DNA of 64,000 nucleotides from an uncultured Bacteroidota bacterium (GTDB taxonomy: Bacteria > Bacteroidota > Bacteroidia > Chitinophagales > Chitinophagaceae): positions 1 to 64,000 of the forward strand of contig CAIUZK010000221.1 in the NCBI GenBank assembly GCA_903903635.1. The letters run 5' to 3'. The notes beneath the pieces are model-generated. The model was not told the DNA's origin. It searched no databases and worked only from the letters and a program-made list of their open reading frames with translations. Positions 1 to 8,386 of the stretch are shown here, one piece after another. The position numbers and the translations under genes were made by a program. Within the stretch, counting starts at the first letter, position 1. Each line of letters starts with the position of its first letter.

Positions 1-1
1 A

Positions 2-1141
2 AGCCCATTGGTTCCCAAAACAAAAATAGTTCGAACCGTTACAGACCTAAAAATCACTAAAAGCGGTTTAAAGAAGTGGATAATAAAATATATTTATTAT
101 AATTGGTATTGTAAGAATTGCAAAAAATCTTCTTCTCTGGACGGCTATAAAAAGGTCGGTAAAATGCATGGTCATAATTTAACTAGCTGGATTATATATC
201 AATATATGGTAAATGTAACTACTTTTGAAAAAATCTATAAAACATTAAAAGATATTTATCAAATATCTTCAGGAAAAAATATCAGTAGCAGTATGCATTA
301 TTTTAAAAAAATTGCTGCAGAATATTATAAGAGCGCATATCAAAAACTTAAAGAAGGTATTGGTGATTGGAGCATTTTACACACAGATGAAACTCAATTT
401 AGGCTAACTAAATCCAATGGTTATGTTTGGGTATTGACTAACATGAATACTGTAATTTATATGTTTAGACCTGATAGAACATGCACGTTTCTTTCTGAAA
501 TTCTAAAAGATTTTAAGGGTATTTTAATTTCCGATTTTTATAAGGGATATGATTCATTTACTTGTAATCAGCAGAAATGTTTGATACACCTTTTAAGAGA
601 TATTAATGACCTTCTTTTTAAAAATCAGCAAAATGTAGAGATTAAACTTATTGCAACCGGTTTTAGTGCATTGCTTAAAAAAATTGTATCTACAATAGAT
701 AAATACGGTTTGAAAAAAAGAAATTTGCAGAAACATTTCAAAGACGTTGAGTTGTTTTATAAAAAGATTGACTTGGTCGAATTTATAACGAAAGAAGGAA
801 TAGCTCTAAGCTTGCGGTTCAAGAGATCTAAGAATAATCTTTTTACTTTTTTAACGTATGATAATGTTCCCTGGAACAATAATAATGCAGAACATTCTTT
901 TAAACATTTTGTAGGTTATAGGAGACATGCGAATGGTTTACTAACCGAAAATAGCATAAAAGATTATTTGATATTATTAAGTCTTTATGAAACCTGTGAG
1001 TATCGAGGAATATCCTTCTGGAATTTTCTTTTATCTAAAGAAAAGGATATAGACAGTTATATGGCAAAATATTCCTCACAAGGAAATTTGAGAAAAAAAA
1101 TATCAATCAATAATTCCCAATCGCCTTCAAATCTTCCATAA
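2..1141 (+). CDS. IS66-family transposase, 5' part outside the window
   Basis: DDE transposase of the IS66 type; it would cut and join the ends of its own element. The frame is open to the first bases of the window, so the N-terminus is missing. Visible order: a YCKNCKK zinc-finger remnant near residue 35, then the catalytic core with HTDETQF (first acidic residue), GYVWVLTN, the ILISDFYKGYDSF segment (second Asp) and NNNNAEHSFKHFVGYRR (the final Glu of the DDE set). The catalytic set looks complete, so the core may be functional. The gene is visibly more AT-rich than its neighbours, which fits recent acquisition. Its last codons lie inside a 94-bp repeat that recurs 0.9 kb downstream. Family assignment is from remembered motifs. 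Confidence 0.85.
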   Translation, partial: SPLVPKTKIVRTVTDLKITKSGLKKWIIKYIYYNWYCKNCKKSSSLDGYKKVGKMHGHNLTSWIIYQYMVNVTTFEKIYKTLKDIYQISSGKNISSSMHYFKKIAAEYYKSAYQKLKEGIGDWSILHTDETQFRLTKSNGYVWVLTNMNTVIYMFRPDRTCTFLSEILKDFKGILISDFYKGYDSFTCNQQKCLIHLLRDINDLLFKNQQNVEIKLIATGFSALLKKIVSTIDKYGLKKRNLQKHFKDVELFYKKIDLVEFITKEGIALSLRFKRSKNNLFTFLTYDNVPWNNNNAEHSFKHFVGYRRHANGLLTENSIKDYLILLSLYETCEYRGISFWNFLLSKEKDIDSYMAKYSSQGNLRKKISINNSQSPSNLP

Positions 1142-1212
1142 AAAAGTTCGAAAGTTGTCCCTTACAGCCCGCAGAAATGTTAAACCCGCGCTTGGCGCGG
1201 GTTTTGTCGTTC
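1119..1212. repeat. 94-bp direct repeat, copy 1
   Basis: This block aligns without gaps to 2022-2115. The 22 bases from 1140 (run of A, then gttcgaaagttgtccc) and the last 18 bases (gcgcgggttttgtcgttc) are identical in both copies, and the middle differs. It contains a perfect hairpin, aacccgcg / cgcgggtt, with a 5-base loop followed by ttttgtcgtt, so it may act as a terminator. It overlaps the 3' end of the transposase frame. Confidence 0.8.
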
Positions 1213-1319
1213 GAAATCAATTGTTTTAATAAAACCATTAAATTTACGTCCATTAATCTCCTTACAAGAAGCCGCATGAACATAAAAAACTCCAAATAAA
1301 AAATAAATAAATAAAAGCC

Positions 1320-1889
1320 ATGCTCGCCATCACAAAGCATATGCCACCCACGGATAATTCAGATGAGGATGTAACCTTTATAACCGTAAACGGGGTGCCT
1401 GATCTGAAATCGAGATGCTATGACACCCCGCTTGGCGGAGGATTAGGTGTAGCCGGACTGGACAGTAAAGAGGTTATTGACATTATCTGCTCCGCATCCT
1501 TTACTGAGGTAGCCCGCTATTTTTCTCATATTTATTTTGATTTGCAAAAAGACTTCTGGATAGATTCCTATATAGAGGTAAATATATTTTGCTATAAGTA
1601 CTTCGACTACCACTATCCATCTGTAAAGCTAAGAATAAGCACAGACCCGGATGAAGGAGCTTATGCCTGGAATGGCAATGAGTTCAACATTGCTTTTAAA
1701 GTTGCACTAGAACAAATGAACTACCCGCAAATGCTCTATTGCCAGGAAAATGAATCTTCCGTAGCATATGGCTTTGGCATCATGTATCATGTAGCCTCCC
1801 CTGAATTGATCATTAAAAATGAGATCGAACGGATATGCCTTGTTTTAGAAAAGTGCATCTTTGATGCAGATAAAATATTAAGGTCTTAA
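1320..1889 (+). CDS. hypothetical protein, orphan gene between repeats
   Basis: A 189-residue protein that I do not recognise. It has no signal peptide and no clear membrane segment. It is acidic and rich in aromatic residues, with a DLQKDFWIDSYIEVNIF stretch in the middle and a helical C-terminus containing NEIERICLVLEKCIFDADK, so it is probably a soluble cytoplasmic protein. The gene sits alone between two 94-bp direct repeats and next to an IS66-type transposase, like a cassette carried by a mobile unit. No TAnnTTTG promoter is obvious. An AT-rich run with several TAAA units precedes the ATG. An alternative ATG lies 21 bases further in. Small orphan genes in such places are sometimes immunity or stress proteins, but nothing here proves that. 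Confidence 0.6.
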   Translation: MLAITKHMPPTDNSDEDVTFITVNGVPDLKSRCYDTPLGGGLGVAGLDSKEVIDIICSASFTEVARYFSHIYFDLQKDFWIDSYIEVNIFCYKYFDYHYPSVKLRISTDPDEGAYAWNGNEFNIAFKVALEQMNYPQMLYCQENESSVAYGFGIMYHVASPELIIKNEIERICLVLEKCIFDADKILRS

Positions 1890-2390
1890 TAATAGCGTAT
1901 AATTAAGGCGTAAACCGGATGATGTCCATCCTGAGTTGACTCAATAGTGTACAACTGCCTCTAATTGACTGTTTGGAATATTAAATAAGAGAATAAGCCA
2001 TATGGAGTTTTAAAAGCCCTGAATTGCTTTCAAATCCTCTACAAAAAAGTTCGAAAGTTGTCCCGCTCTCTCCGCCGAAAATTAGAACCCGTGCTGAGCG
2101 CGGGTTTTGTCGTTCAAAAAGTCCCTTTCTCTAATTTGTGCTTTCGTCTATCTAGCTACCAGGTGACAACATGCAGGTATCGAAAAATAATTGGCACGCA
2201 TTTTGTTGAATATTTACAAATTGACTAAAAGTTATCTGGCCTGATTTATATAGCTTCGCAATTAAATGTTATCAATTTTATCAATAATTTGCTGAATCTG
2301 ATGATAAAAATAGGCACTTTGCATTGTTTTAATTTCAATATTCAATCGGGCGAATAATAAAAGTGAACTACATTTAATCAGGAAATCAGG
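1890..2390. other. intergenic region with repeat copy 2
   Basis: Five hundred bases without a supported gene. They hold the second 94-bp repeat (2022-2115) and AT-rich DNA before the next gene. A weak TAnnTTTG-like box (TACATTTA, 2369-2376) lies 14 bases before the ATG at 2391. Confidence 0.5.
2022..2115. repeat. 94-bp direct repeat, copy 2
   Basis: Ungapped partner of 1119-1212. The hairpin is kept (aacccgtg / cgcgggtt, one G-U pair). Its variable part reads cccgctctctccgcc, which resembles the 3' end of a bacterial tRNA-Ser, but no tRNA body precedes it. The two copies are 903 bp apart, start to start, and enclose one gene. Confidence 0.8.
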
Positions 2391-3110
2391 ATGAAAAATC
2401 ATAGAAAAATGGGGATAATTCGCACTATAGCCTTCTTTGTAGCTGTGCTTTTACAAAGCAATTTTGCACTTGCTCAGTACATGCCGGAGAAATCTGCCGC
2501 TAAGCAAAGCCAGTTAAAGTCTTATGAGTTTCCCTCATTGCAGCAAAAGCACAAATGGCATTGTGCGGGTACAAGAATAGGTGAAGGTATGTTTATAGCC
2601 AGCGATGTGTTTTTAGCGGCGGCGGGTTATACTTATGCCATGGATAGATCGGCCGACAGAAATCAATTGCCGATGGCAACCTCGCTGTTCTCATTGGGTC
2701 TTGGACTAGGTTTTAACGGCGCAATTTATTTTGGTGCCGGAAAAGCGCATGAGGCGGCCCTGCTGAAAAAACAGTCAAGAAAAATGTATCTTTCTCAGGA
2801 TTCAACAGTTATTGATAATTACAGGATCCACAGGCGGTATAGCTATGATAATTTCGGTACGGTAGGGGGGAAGATATTGATGTCGGTCGGCGGGGTATTA
2901 ATAGCCAGTGGCGGAGTTATGGCTCTATCAGCCAACTCAAATAATGAAACCAGTGTCGCTGTTTCCGAAGGATATCTGGGTGCGGGTCTTGTATTTATTG
3001 TGTATGGGGCCGTTTTCTATGGATGCGGTCAGGTAAGGAATGGCTTTTATGGCAGTGGTTTTGGCTTATTTAGCAAGGGGAATTCGGTTGGCCTGGCTTA
3101 TAATTTCTAG
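2391..3110 (+). CDS. hypothetical secreted or outer-membrane protein
   Basis: 239 residues. An N-terminal signal peptide ends near FALAQ (about residue 28), and a GTRIGEGMF segment follows around residue 62. Several small-residue-rich hydrophobic stretches follow (SDVFLAAAGYTYAMD, LFSLGLGLGFNGAIYFGAG, ILMSVGGVLIASGGVMA, YLGAGLVFIVYGAVFYGCG), and the C-terminus is the aromatic end SVGLAYNF. The pattern suggests an exported envelope protein with several short membrane segments, or a small barrel. I do not recognise a named family. It stands alone, convergent with nothing and upstream of ftcD, which has its own promoter. Confidence 0.65.
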   Translation: MKNHRKMGIIRTIAFFVAVLLQSNFALAQYMPEKSAAKQSQLKSYEFPSLQQKHKWHCAGTRIGEGMFIASDVFLAAAGYTYAMDRSADRNQLPMATSLFSLGLGLGFNGAIYFGAGKAHEAALLKKQSRKMYLSQDSTVIDNYRIHRRYSYDNFGTVGGKILMSVGGVLIASGGVMALSANSNNETSVAVSEGYLGAGLVFIVYGAVFYGCGQVRNGFYGSGFGLFSKGNSVGLAYNF

Positions 3111-3195
3111 TGGTTATACTTTTTGTAACCAATCCTTCAATCCGGTATGTTGAAAATACCGGTTACTTTTCATTTTAATACTAGAGCATAAAGGT

Positions 3196-3203
3196 TACTT
3201 TTG
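3196..3203 (+). promoter_or_regulatory. Bacteroidota -7 box upstream of ftcD
   Basis: TACTTTTG matches TAnnTTTG and ends 18 bases before the ftcD ATG, giving a very short leader. The -33 element is not clear. Confidence 0.6.
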
Positions 3204-3221
3204 CAGCCATAAATCTGTGAA

Positions 3222-4913
3222 ATGAAAGACTTTAAAAATGCAATAATAGAATGTGTCCCTAACTTCAGTGAAGGGTGCAACATGGAGGTTATCAGGCAGA
3301 TCACCAATGAAATTGAAAAGATTGAAGGGGTAAGGCTGCTGGATGTGGATCCGGGTAAAGCAACCAACAGAACAGTAGTAACATTTGTAGGTAATCCCCA
3401 TTCAGTGATCGAAGCTGCATTTCAGGCAATAAAGAAGGCGGGAGAGGTAATAGATATGCGTAACCATACCGGCGAACATCCGCGTATGGGCGCGACAGAT
3501 GTTTGCCCGTTGATTCCTGTTTCTGGTATTACCATGGATGAAACAGTTGAATTTGCAAAAATGCTTGGTAAGCGCGTAGGCGAGGAGTTGCGTATCCCGG
3601 TTTATCTTTATGAATATGCCGCTGCTGCCGATTACCGTTGCAACCTGGCCGATATCAGATCCGGAGAATATGAAGGATTTGCAGCCAAAATCTTAAAGCC
3701 GGAATGGAAGCCTGATTATGGCGCTGCGGTTTTTAACGAGCGGAGCGGCGCTACTGTAATCGGAGCACGCGATTTTCTTATAGCCTACAATATCAATCTG
3801 AATACTACCTCTACCCGCAGGGCCAATGCCGTGGCATTTGATATCAGGGAAAAAGGCAGGCAGAAAAAGGATGAAAAAGGCAAAGTAGTGAAGGGTGCTC
3901 AAGGTGAACCGGTATGGGAACCCGGCCTGCTAAAGAATGTTAAGGCAATAGGGTGGTTTATTGAAGAGTATGGTGTTGCCCAGATATCGGTGAACCTTAC
4001 CAATATGTACGTTACGCCACTTCATGTGCTGTTTGATACAGCCTGCGAGCGGGCCACAGCAAGAGGAATGCGGGTAACGGGTAGTGAACTGGTTGGACTG
4101 GTGCCACTGGAAGCCATGCTGGAGGCTGGTAAATATTTTCTGCGTAAGCAGCAAAGAAGTATTGGGGTGGGAGAGGCCGAACTGGTGAGAATTGCAGTGA
4201 AATCGCTTGGGCTTGACGAACTCGGTCCTTTCGATCCGAATAAAAAGATAATTGAATACCAGTTGAAGGAAACCAATGTTAAAAAACTGGTTGATCTGTC
4301 GCTTGCCCGTTTTGCACAGGAAACCGCCGCTGAGTCGCCAGCGCCGGGCGGAGGTTCCATAGCCGCTTATTGTGGTGTGCTTGGGGCTGCTCTGGGCACT
4401 ATGGTGGCCAATCTGTCATCGCACAAAAAAGGGTGGGATAGCCGTTGGGAAGAATTCTCTATACAAGCTGAGAAGGGACAGCGGATCATGAAGGAAATGC
4501 TCTACCTGGTAGACGAGGATACCAACGCCTATAATCTGATCATGGCAGCCTTTGGATTGCCCAAAAGTACCGATGCTGAAAAGGCGGCACGGAAAGCAGC
4601 AATAGATGCAACTACAGTTTATGCTATTAAAATACCTTTCAGGACAATGGAACTGGCTTATGAATCGTTTGCATTAGCTAAGGAAATGATTTTGAATGGT
4701 AATCCGAATTGCGCAAGTGATGCCGGAGTGGGTGCACTATGCGCGCGTGCTGCTGTAAAAGGCACTTACCTCAATGTGAAAACAAATGCTAAGGGATTGC
4801 CGGAAAATGAGGAGATCAAATCCATATTAGAGCGGTCTGAAGCTATGAATGCCGGATGCGAATTACTTGAAAAGGAGATTTGGGATATAGCTTTAAGCAA
4901 AATGATTGGCTAG
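3222..4913 (+). CDS. ftcD: Fused glutamate formimidoyltransferase / formimidoyltetrahydrofolate cyclodeaminase
   Basis: Bifunctional enzyme of histidine breakdown and one-carbon metabolism. It moves the formimino group from N-formiminoglutamate to tetrahydrofolate, then releases ammonia to give 5,10-methenyl-THF. The N-terminal transferase (about residues 5-330) shows IIECVPNFSEG and NHTGEHPRMGATD, with histidines at 82 and 86 near the expected catalytic position. The C-terminal cyclodeaminase (about 350-563) is the all-helical type with SPAPGGGSIAAYCG at about residue 370. The length of 563 aa matches the fused form; the two activities are separate proteins in many bacteria. Promoter and start agree, with an 18-base gap. 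No other hut gene is in the window, so the pathway must be completed elsewhere. Confidence 0.95.
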   Translation: MKDFKNAIIECVPNFSEGCNMEVIRQITNEIEKIEGVRLLDVDPGKATNRTVVTFVGNPHSVIEAAFQAIKKAGEVIDMRNHTGEHPRMGATDVCPLIPVSGITMDETVEFAKMLGKRVGEELRIPVYLYEYAAAADYRCNLADIRSGEYEGFAAKILKPEWKPDYGAAVFNERSGATVIGARDFLIAYNINLNTTSTRRANAVAFDIREKGRQKKDEKGKVVKGAQGEPVWEPGLLKNVKAIGWFIEEYGVAQISVNLTNMYVTPLHVLFDTACERATARGMRVTGSELVGLVPLEAMLEAGKYFLRKQQRSIGVGEAELVRIAVKSLGLDELGPFDPNKKIIEYQLKETNVKKLVDLSLARFAQETAAESPAPGGGSIAAYCGVLGAALGTMVANLSSHKKGWDSRWEEFSIQAEKGQRIMKEMLYLVDEDTNAYNLIMAAFGLPKSTDAEKAARKAAIDATTVYAIKIPFRTMELAYESFALAKEMILNGNPNCASDAGVGALCARAAVKGTYLNVKTNAKGLPENEEIKSILERSEAMNAGCELLEKEIWDIALSKMIG

Positions 4914-4947
4914 TTGCACAGGTTGAAAAAATGAATACTGAATAAAT

Positions 4948-4981
4948 GCAGAAGGCCCGGAAAATTTTCCGGGCCTTCTGC
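4948..4981. terminator. bidirectional terminator, perfect 34-bp palindrome
   Basis: The arms gcagaaggcccggaaaa / ttttccgggccttctgc are 17 bp each with no spacer. It lies between ftcD and the leftward gene at 5021. The A/T block at the centre allows termination from either side. Confidence 0.85.
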
Positions 4982-5020
4982 TGGCGGGTAATAAGTTTAA
5001 CTACGGGTTTTAGAGGCCGG

Positions 5021-6571
5021 TTATTTTGTTAGCTTGTAGCCAAGAGTGAAGCGGAAATAGGCAGATGATAAGGCTTTATTAATGTCAATTCCTTCCTGTT
5101 TATTTGATTGGGCAGGGGCTTGCTGAATCAGTCCGTCCATTAACCATCTATTATTGTACTGATAGGTGAATCCAAGCATATATCCTATGTGTAAAAGATT
5201 GCCGGATGGTGTATTATATGGGTTGTTATAGTACTTGATATCTGTTCCTTTCTGAGGAAAAATCTGACTTGTAGAAAATTGCGGATCAGGCGCTGATGCC
5301 AGATAGGCCGTGAGCTGTTCCCTTGTACTGTCGTGTGTTATTGTTTGCTGGTAGGTATGTTCCTTAACCGTCTGGAGCTGGCTATACACCATATTTACGC
5401 CACCATAAACAGCGAAGCTACCTGATAATTTATATTTCAACAGAATCGGAAGCTCATATTCAGCGTAACTACCACCCATCGAATGTGATTTTCTGATAGA
5501 GTCGTATTTTTGATGATAGGTTACATGCCATTTTGAAAAAGTGTCGTTAAAAACTGGAATGATTACAGGAATAGGGTCAAATACAACATCCGGTTGTTCA
5601 TTATATGGCTTTATATAGGAACTTGCTGTGCCTAAATTCCTTGATTGTAAAGTGGCGCTTTTTACTGCTGGCTGCAGCATAACAGCAAATCTGGGTGATA
5701 GGTTGTACTGGAAATAAGGCGCGATCAGCCATTTTTTTGCACCATCATTATCGAAACCACTTTCATAACCTGCCTTAATGCCTGTTTCAATACGTGCGAA
5801 ATGTGCTTTTGGTTTTGGTGCTGATTTTGGTTCTGGCTTAGGTTCTGGTTTTATTTCGTCCTTTAATGGCTGGTCTGTTTTATCAGGAGTAGCGCTGTTA
5901 TTACCAGCCAGATCTTCATTTCCAGGTTCATTCAGGCTTTTCTCAGCATTGTTTGTATTAAAGTTGCTTCTTGTTTGCTCTGGCTGAATGGCAAAATTAT
6001 TTTCAGGTTTTTCAATTTTCCTTCCGTCTACTTTTCTATCCGTATTGTAATCAGCATTTATATTCGCAATACCTGAGGGGCTTGTATGCCGATGTCCTGG
6101 ACGGTTTTTAGTCCTTATATAATTATTGCTATTGTTGTTTTTGAAATTGGTTTTGACAGCATCAGATTTATAGGCTGCGGGGGCAGCTTGAGCTGGGCTG
6201 GTAATATTTAAATCTGCTGATTTTTTGTTGTCTGTTACTGTTTTAGAATTGTCAATAATATTGTTGGTCGTTACAGGAGATGATTTTGCAATGGTATTGG
6301 CGTTATCCGCCATTGCAAAATTGTTTTCAGACTTGTTTTCACGAAATGAAGTTAGATTCAGCTTCCTGGCCACAGAGATGCTAAGCAGCAATAGTGTGCC
6401 CGCCATCAGCAGGTACAAAGTTTTGCGTGATGAGAAGAAGGAGCCACGGGGTGGGGCCTTTTCCAATCGCCTTTCAAGCGCATCCCACGCCATGGGAGGC
6501 GGAGTTTCGGCATAGTTGCCTAACTCTTCTTTGAACAGGTCATCAATTAATTTACTTTGGTTGTCCATCAC
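5021..6571 (-). CDS. Membrane-anchored outer-membrane beta-barrel-like protein, partner of ECF sigma factor
   Basis: 516 residues. The N-terminus (about 1-45) is cytoplasmic, with IDDLFKEELGNYAETPPPMAWDALERRL, the short helical segment seen in Bacteroidota proteins encoded next to ECF sigma factors. One membrane segment follows (LYLLMAGTLLLLSISVA, about 49-65). Then comes a long low-complexity Asn/Lys/Pro-rich linker with PEPKPEPKSAPKPKAHF, and a C-terminal region with alternating beta strands and an aromatic end (FRFTLGYKLTK), resembling a PorT-type barrel fold. It lies 8 bp after the sigma gene, so the two are surely co-transcribed. The likely role is to hold or release the sigma factor in response to an envelope signal; this is inferred from arrangement. 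Exact family uncertain. Confidence 0.75.
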   Translation of the reverse strand: MMDNQSKLIDDLFKEELGNYAETPPPMAWDALERRLEKAPPRGSFFSSRKTLYLLMAGTLLLLSISVARKLNLTSFRENKSENNFAMADNANTIAKSSPVTTNNIIDNSKTVTDNKKSADLNITSPAQAAPAAYKSDAVKTNFKNNNSNNYIRTKNRPGHRHTSPSGIANINADYNTDRKVDGRKIEKPENNFAIQPEQTRSNFNTNNAEKSLNEPGNEDLAGNNSATPDKTDQPLKDEIKPEPKPEPKSAPKPKAHFARIETGIKAGYESGFDNDGAKKWLIAPYFQYNLSPRFAVMLQPAVKSATLQSRNLGTASSYIKPYNEQPDVVFDPIPVIIPVFNDTFSKWHVTYHQKYDSIRKSHSMGGSYAEYELPILLKYKLSGSFAVYGGVNMVYSQLQTVKEHTYQQTITHDSTREQLTAYLASAPDPQFSTSQIFPQKGTDIKYYNNPYNTPSGNLLHIGYMLGFTYQYNNRWLMDGLIQQAPAQSNKQEGIDINKALSSAYFRFTLGYKLTK

Positions 6572-6579
6572 TTTAATTA

Positions 6580-7176
6580 TTACTTCAAGATGAAATTTAA
6601 TTTTTCTTTAAGTCTTTTTCTGGCATCGTTCAGGTGCCACCTGCTATTAGTTTCGTTAATATTCAATATCGATCCTATCTCTTTATGCGAATAATTTTCG
6701 AAAACAAAGAGGTTGAAAACCGTTCGCTGAGTTTCCGGCAGCGTATGTATCAGTCCCAGCAATTCTTTATGAGATATTTTCTCCAGCGATTCACTCTGTA
6801 CATATGCATCTTCAGGCTGCACTTCCTTATGGTGTTGGTCTGGTTTAATATTTTTTCTCAAATGGTCTGTCAGCGTATTCACAACTATCCTTCTTATCCA
6901 ACCTTCAAATGCGCCCTGGTAATTATAGGTATCCAGCTTGGTCAATACTTTATAAAAAGCATCGTTCAGTACTTCCTGTGCAAGACTATCATTATTATAT
7001 AAGTATCTTTTAATAACGCCATAAGCTGCGGGTGCATAGATGTCATACAGCCTTTTCTGTGCCAGCCTCGACTCATTCAAACAATCATTTATAAGTACAC
7101 TCAGCTCACTATGCACAGCAATAGTGCTACGCCCGGTGGTTGCAAAAGGATTGCTTATATTTATTGTTTCTGCCAA
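6580..7176 (-). CDS. ECF-type RNA polymerase sigma factor
   Basis: Directs RNA polymerase to a dedicated set of promoters. The sigma-2 region is seen in NDCLNESRLAQKRLYDIYAP and NDSLAQEVLNDAFYKVLTKL, followed by GWIRRIVVNTLTDHLRK. Sigma-4 is seen in LPETQRTVFNLFVFENYSHKEIGSIL with a helix-turn-helix. No ATG is available. The reported start is TTG at 7176, and an in-frame GTG at 7116 would give a 178-aa protein of usual ECF length, so the true start is undecided. The frame is open for about 75 bases further upstream without ATG. The gene is first in an operon with the membrane-anchored barrel protein 8 bp downstream. A 13-bp inverted repeat lies upstream (7241-7322) and could be a control site. 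Confidence 0.9.
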   Translation of the reverse strand: MAETINISNPFATTGRSTIAVHSELSVLINDCLNESRLAQKRLYDIYAPAAYGVIKRYLYNNDSLAQEVLNDAFYKVLTKLDTYNYQGAFEGWIRRIVVNTLTDHLRKNIKPDQHHKEVQPEDAYVQSESLEKISHKELLGLIHTLPETQRTVFNLFVFENYSHKEIGSILNINETNSRWHLNDARKRLKEKLNFILK

Positions 7177-7240
7177 AATAATTTGATTGTCAGCCAGTTT
7201 TTTAACTCCGGCTTGAACTAAAGACGAGTTGATGAAGGTA

Positions 7241-7322
7241 AACGTTAGTAACTAAAAAAAATATTTACCCCTGTCAAAAAAAACGGTTGGTAAAAAAAAT
7301 AATTCACTAAGTTACTAACGTT
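7241..7322. repeat. perfect 13-bp inverted repeat between divergent genes
   Basis: aacgttagtaact (7241-7253) and agttactaacgtt (7310-7322) are exact reverse complements, 56 bp apart. They lie between the ECF sigma gene and the divergent T9SS genes. The position suggests paired binding sites or the base of a long hairpin. Confidence 0.75.
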
Positions 7323-7365
7323 TTCCGGATTTCATTCGTCAATGTGTACAGCCCAAGGTGGGTCT

Positions 7366-7397
7366 TGTAACGTATATTTTATTTGGCACTATTTTTG
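7366..7397 (+). promoter_or_regulatory. probable promoter of the tandem T9SS genes
   Basis: TATTTTTG at 7390-7397 fits TAnnTTTG. A TTG at 7366-7368 lies 21 bases upstream, close to the usual spacing. The leader to the ATG at 7480 would be about 80 nt. Confidence 0.5.
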
Positions 7398-7479
7398 CTG
7401 TAAAATGAATGAAGAAAGGAGAGTTTGATAAAGCCAAAGTTATTAGGGCAAAATTATTTACCTGATTATAACCATTAGT

Positions 7480-8355
7480 ATGAAAAAAATATTTCTATCT
7501 GTTTTCGTTGCACTTTTTTCAATTCAGGCTATATGCCAGGTGGCAACCTCACTACATCAGAATTTTGATGCGTCATGTGTTACCACGTCTGGCATGCCTT
7601 CAGGCTGGAGTACGTTCAATCCGATTACATCGACTATACCAAATGGCATGTGGAGTTGTGCGCCAACCAATGGCAGGGCGGGTACACCAGGCATGCAATG
7701 CACAGGTACCTACAGCAGCGCTTTCCACCTTGATACTTCCTTTCTGCTTACTCCTGCTTTGAACCTGAGCGGCTATTCCGGAAGTATTTACCTTCAGTTC
7801 GACAGCAAAACCACTAACATTTATTTTGGTGATACTCTGCATGTTGAAGTTGTTTATGATTCAACTCATCCTGATTCAGGTGCCCATGTTGATCTTACTT
7901 CGTCTTTAGCTCCTGTTTTTGGTCCTGGCGACTCCACAGGTTGGGTAACTCATGTAGCCGATCTTACACCATTTAAATCGACTCCATTCTACATTGCTTT
8001 CCTATATAATTCACCAGTTACATCAGGTAATATCTGGTATATTGATAATGTCAATACTACTGTATCCCCTGTTACGCTGAATGTACCGGGTATAAATAAT
8101 AGGCAGTTACAGTTATCTGTTTCAGGATGCAGTACCGGCAACGAAGTAGGTGTTTTTTACAGAGTAACTGAAGCAGGGGAGTACCAGGTCAGTCTGTTTG
8201 ATGTAACAGGAAGAATTGTTTATAAGAATATGCTGGAAATAAAGGATATTGCATCAGAAATAGAACTGAAAGGATTGAATCTAAATCCAGGGGTTTATAT
8301 TCTTAAACTGGGCAATGAGTCCGTTTCAGGGTTTACAAAAGTATTTGTCAGGTAA
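7480..8355 (+). CDS. T9SS cargo protein with choice-of-anchor J-like domain (copy 1)
   Basis: Secreted or surface-attached protein of 291 residues. Signal peptide MKKIFLSVFVALFSIQAICQ. The central domain, about residues 22-195, has the jelly-roll pattern of the choice-of-anchor J family: SLHQNFD at the start, FLLTPALNLSGYSGSIYLQFDSKT, and IWYIDNVN at the end. The C-terminal T9SS sorting domain (about 205-291) includes YQVSLFDVTGRIVYK and NLNPGVYILKLGNE. The ligand is unknown; this fold often binds glycans or forms part of larger adhesins or proteases, but here it is nearly the whole mature protein. A close paralogue follows 31 bp downstream, so the pair is co-transcribed after tandem duplication. 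Confidence 0.85.
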   Translation: MKKIFLSVFVALFSIQAICQVATSLHQNFDASCVTTSGMPSGWSTFNPITSTIPNGMWSCAPTNGRAGTPGMQCTGTYSSAFHLDTSFLLTPALNLSGYSGSIYLQFDSKTTNIYFGDTLHVEVVYDSTHPDSGAHVDLTSSLAPVFGPGDSTGWVTHVADLTPFKSTPFYIAFLYNSPVTSGNIWYIDNVNTTVSPVTLNVPGINNRQLQLSVSGCSTGNEVGVFYRVTEAGEYQVSLFDVTGRIVYKNMLEIKDIASEIELKGLNLNPGVYILKLGNESVSGFTKVFVR

Positions 8356-8386
8356 AAACTATTTATCGATATTAATTTAGCCATTC

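Noticed and set aside
1107-1340. 77-residue frame on the minus strand
   Set aside because: It spans the 94-bp repeat and the non-coding gap; the similar string in copy 2 is not kept in frame.
2060-2100. Possible tRNA-Ser 3' end in repeat copy 2
   Set aside because: The bases cccgctctctccgcc fit, but the T-arm is disrupted and no tRNA body precedes it. Kept only as a possible origin of the repeat.
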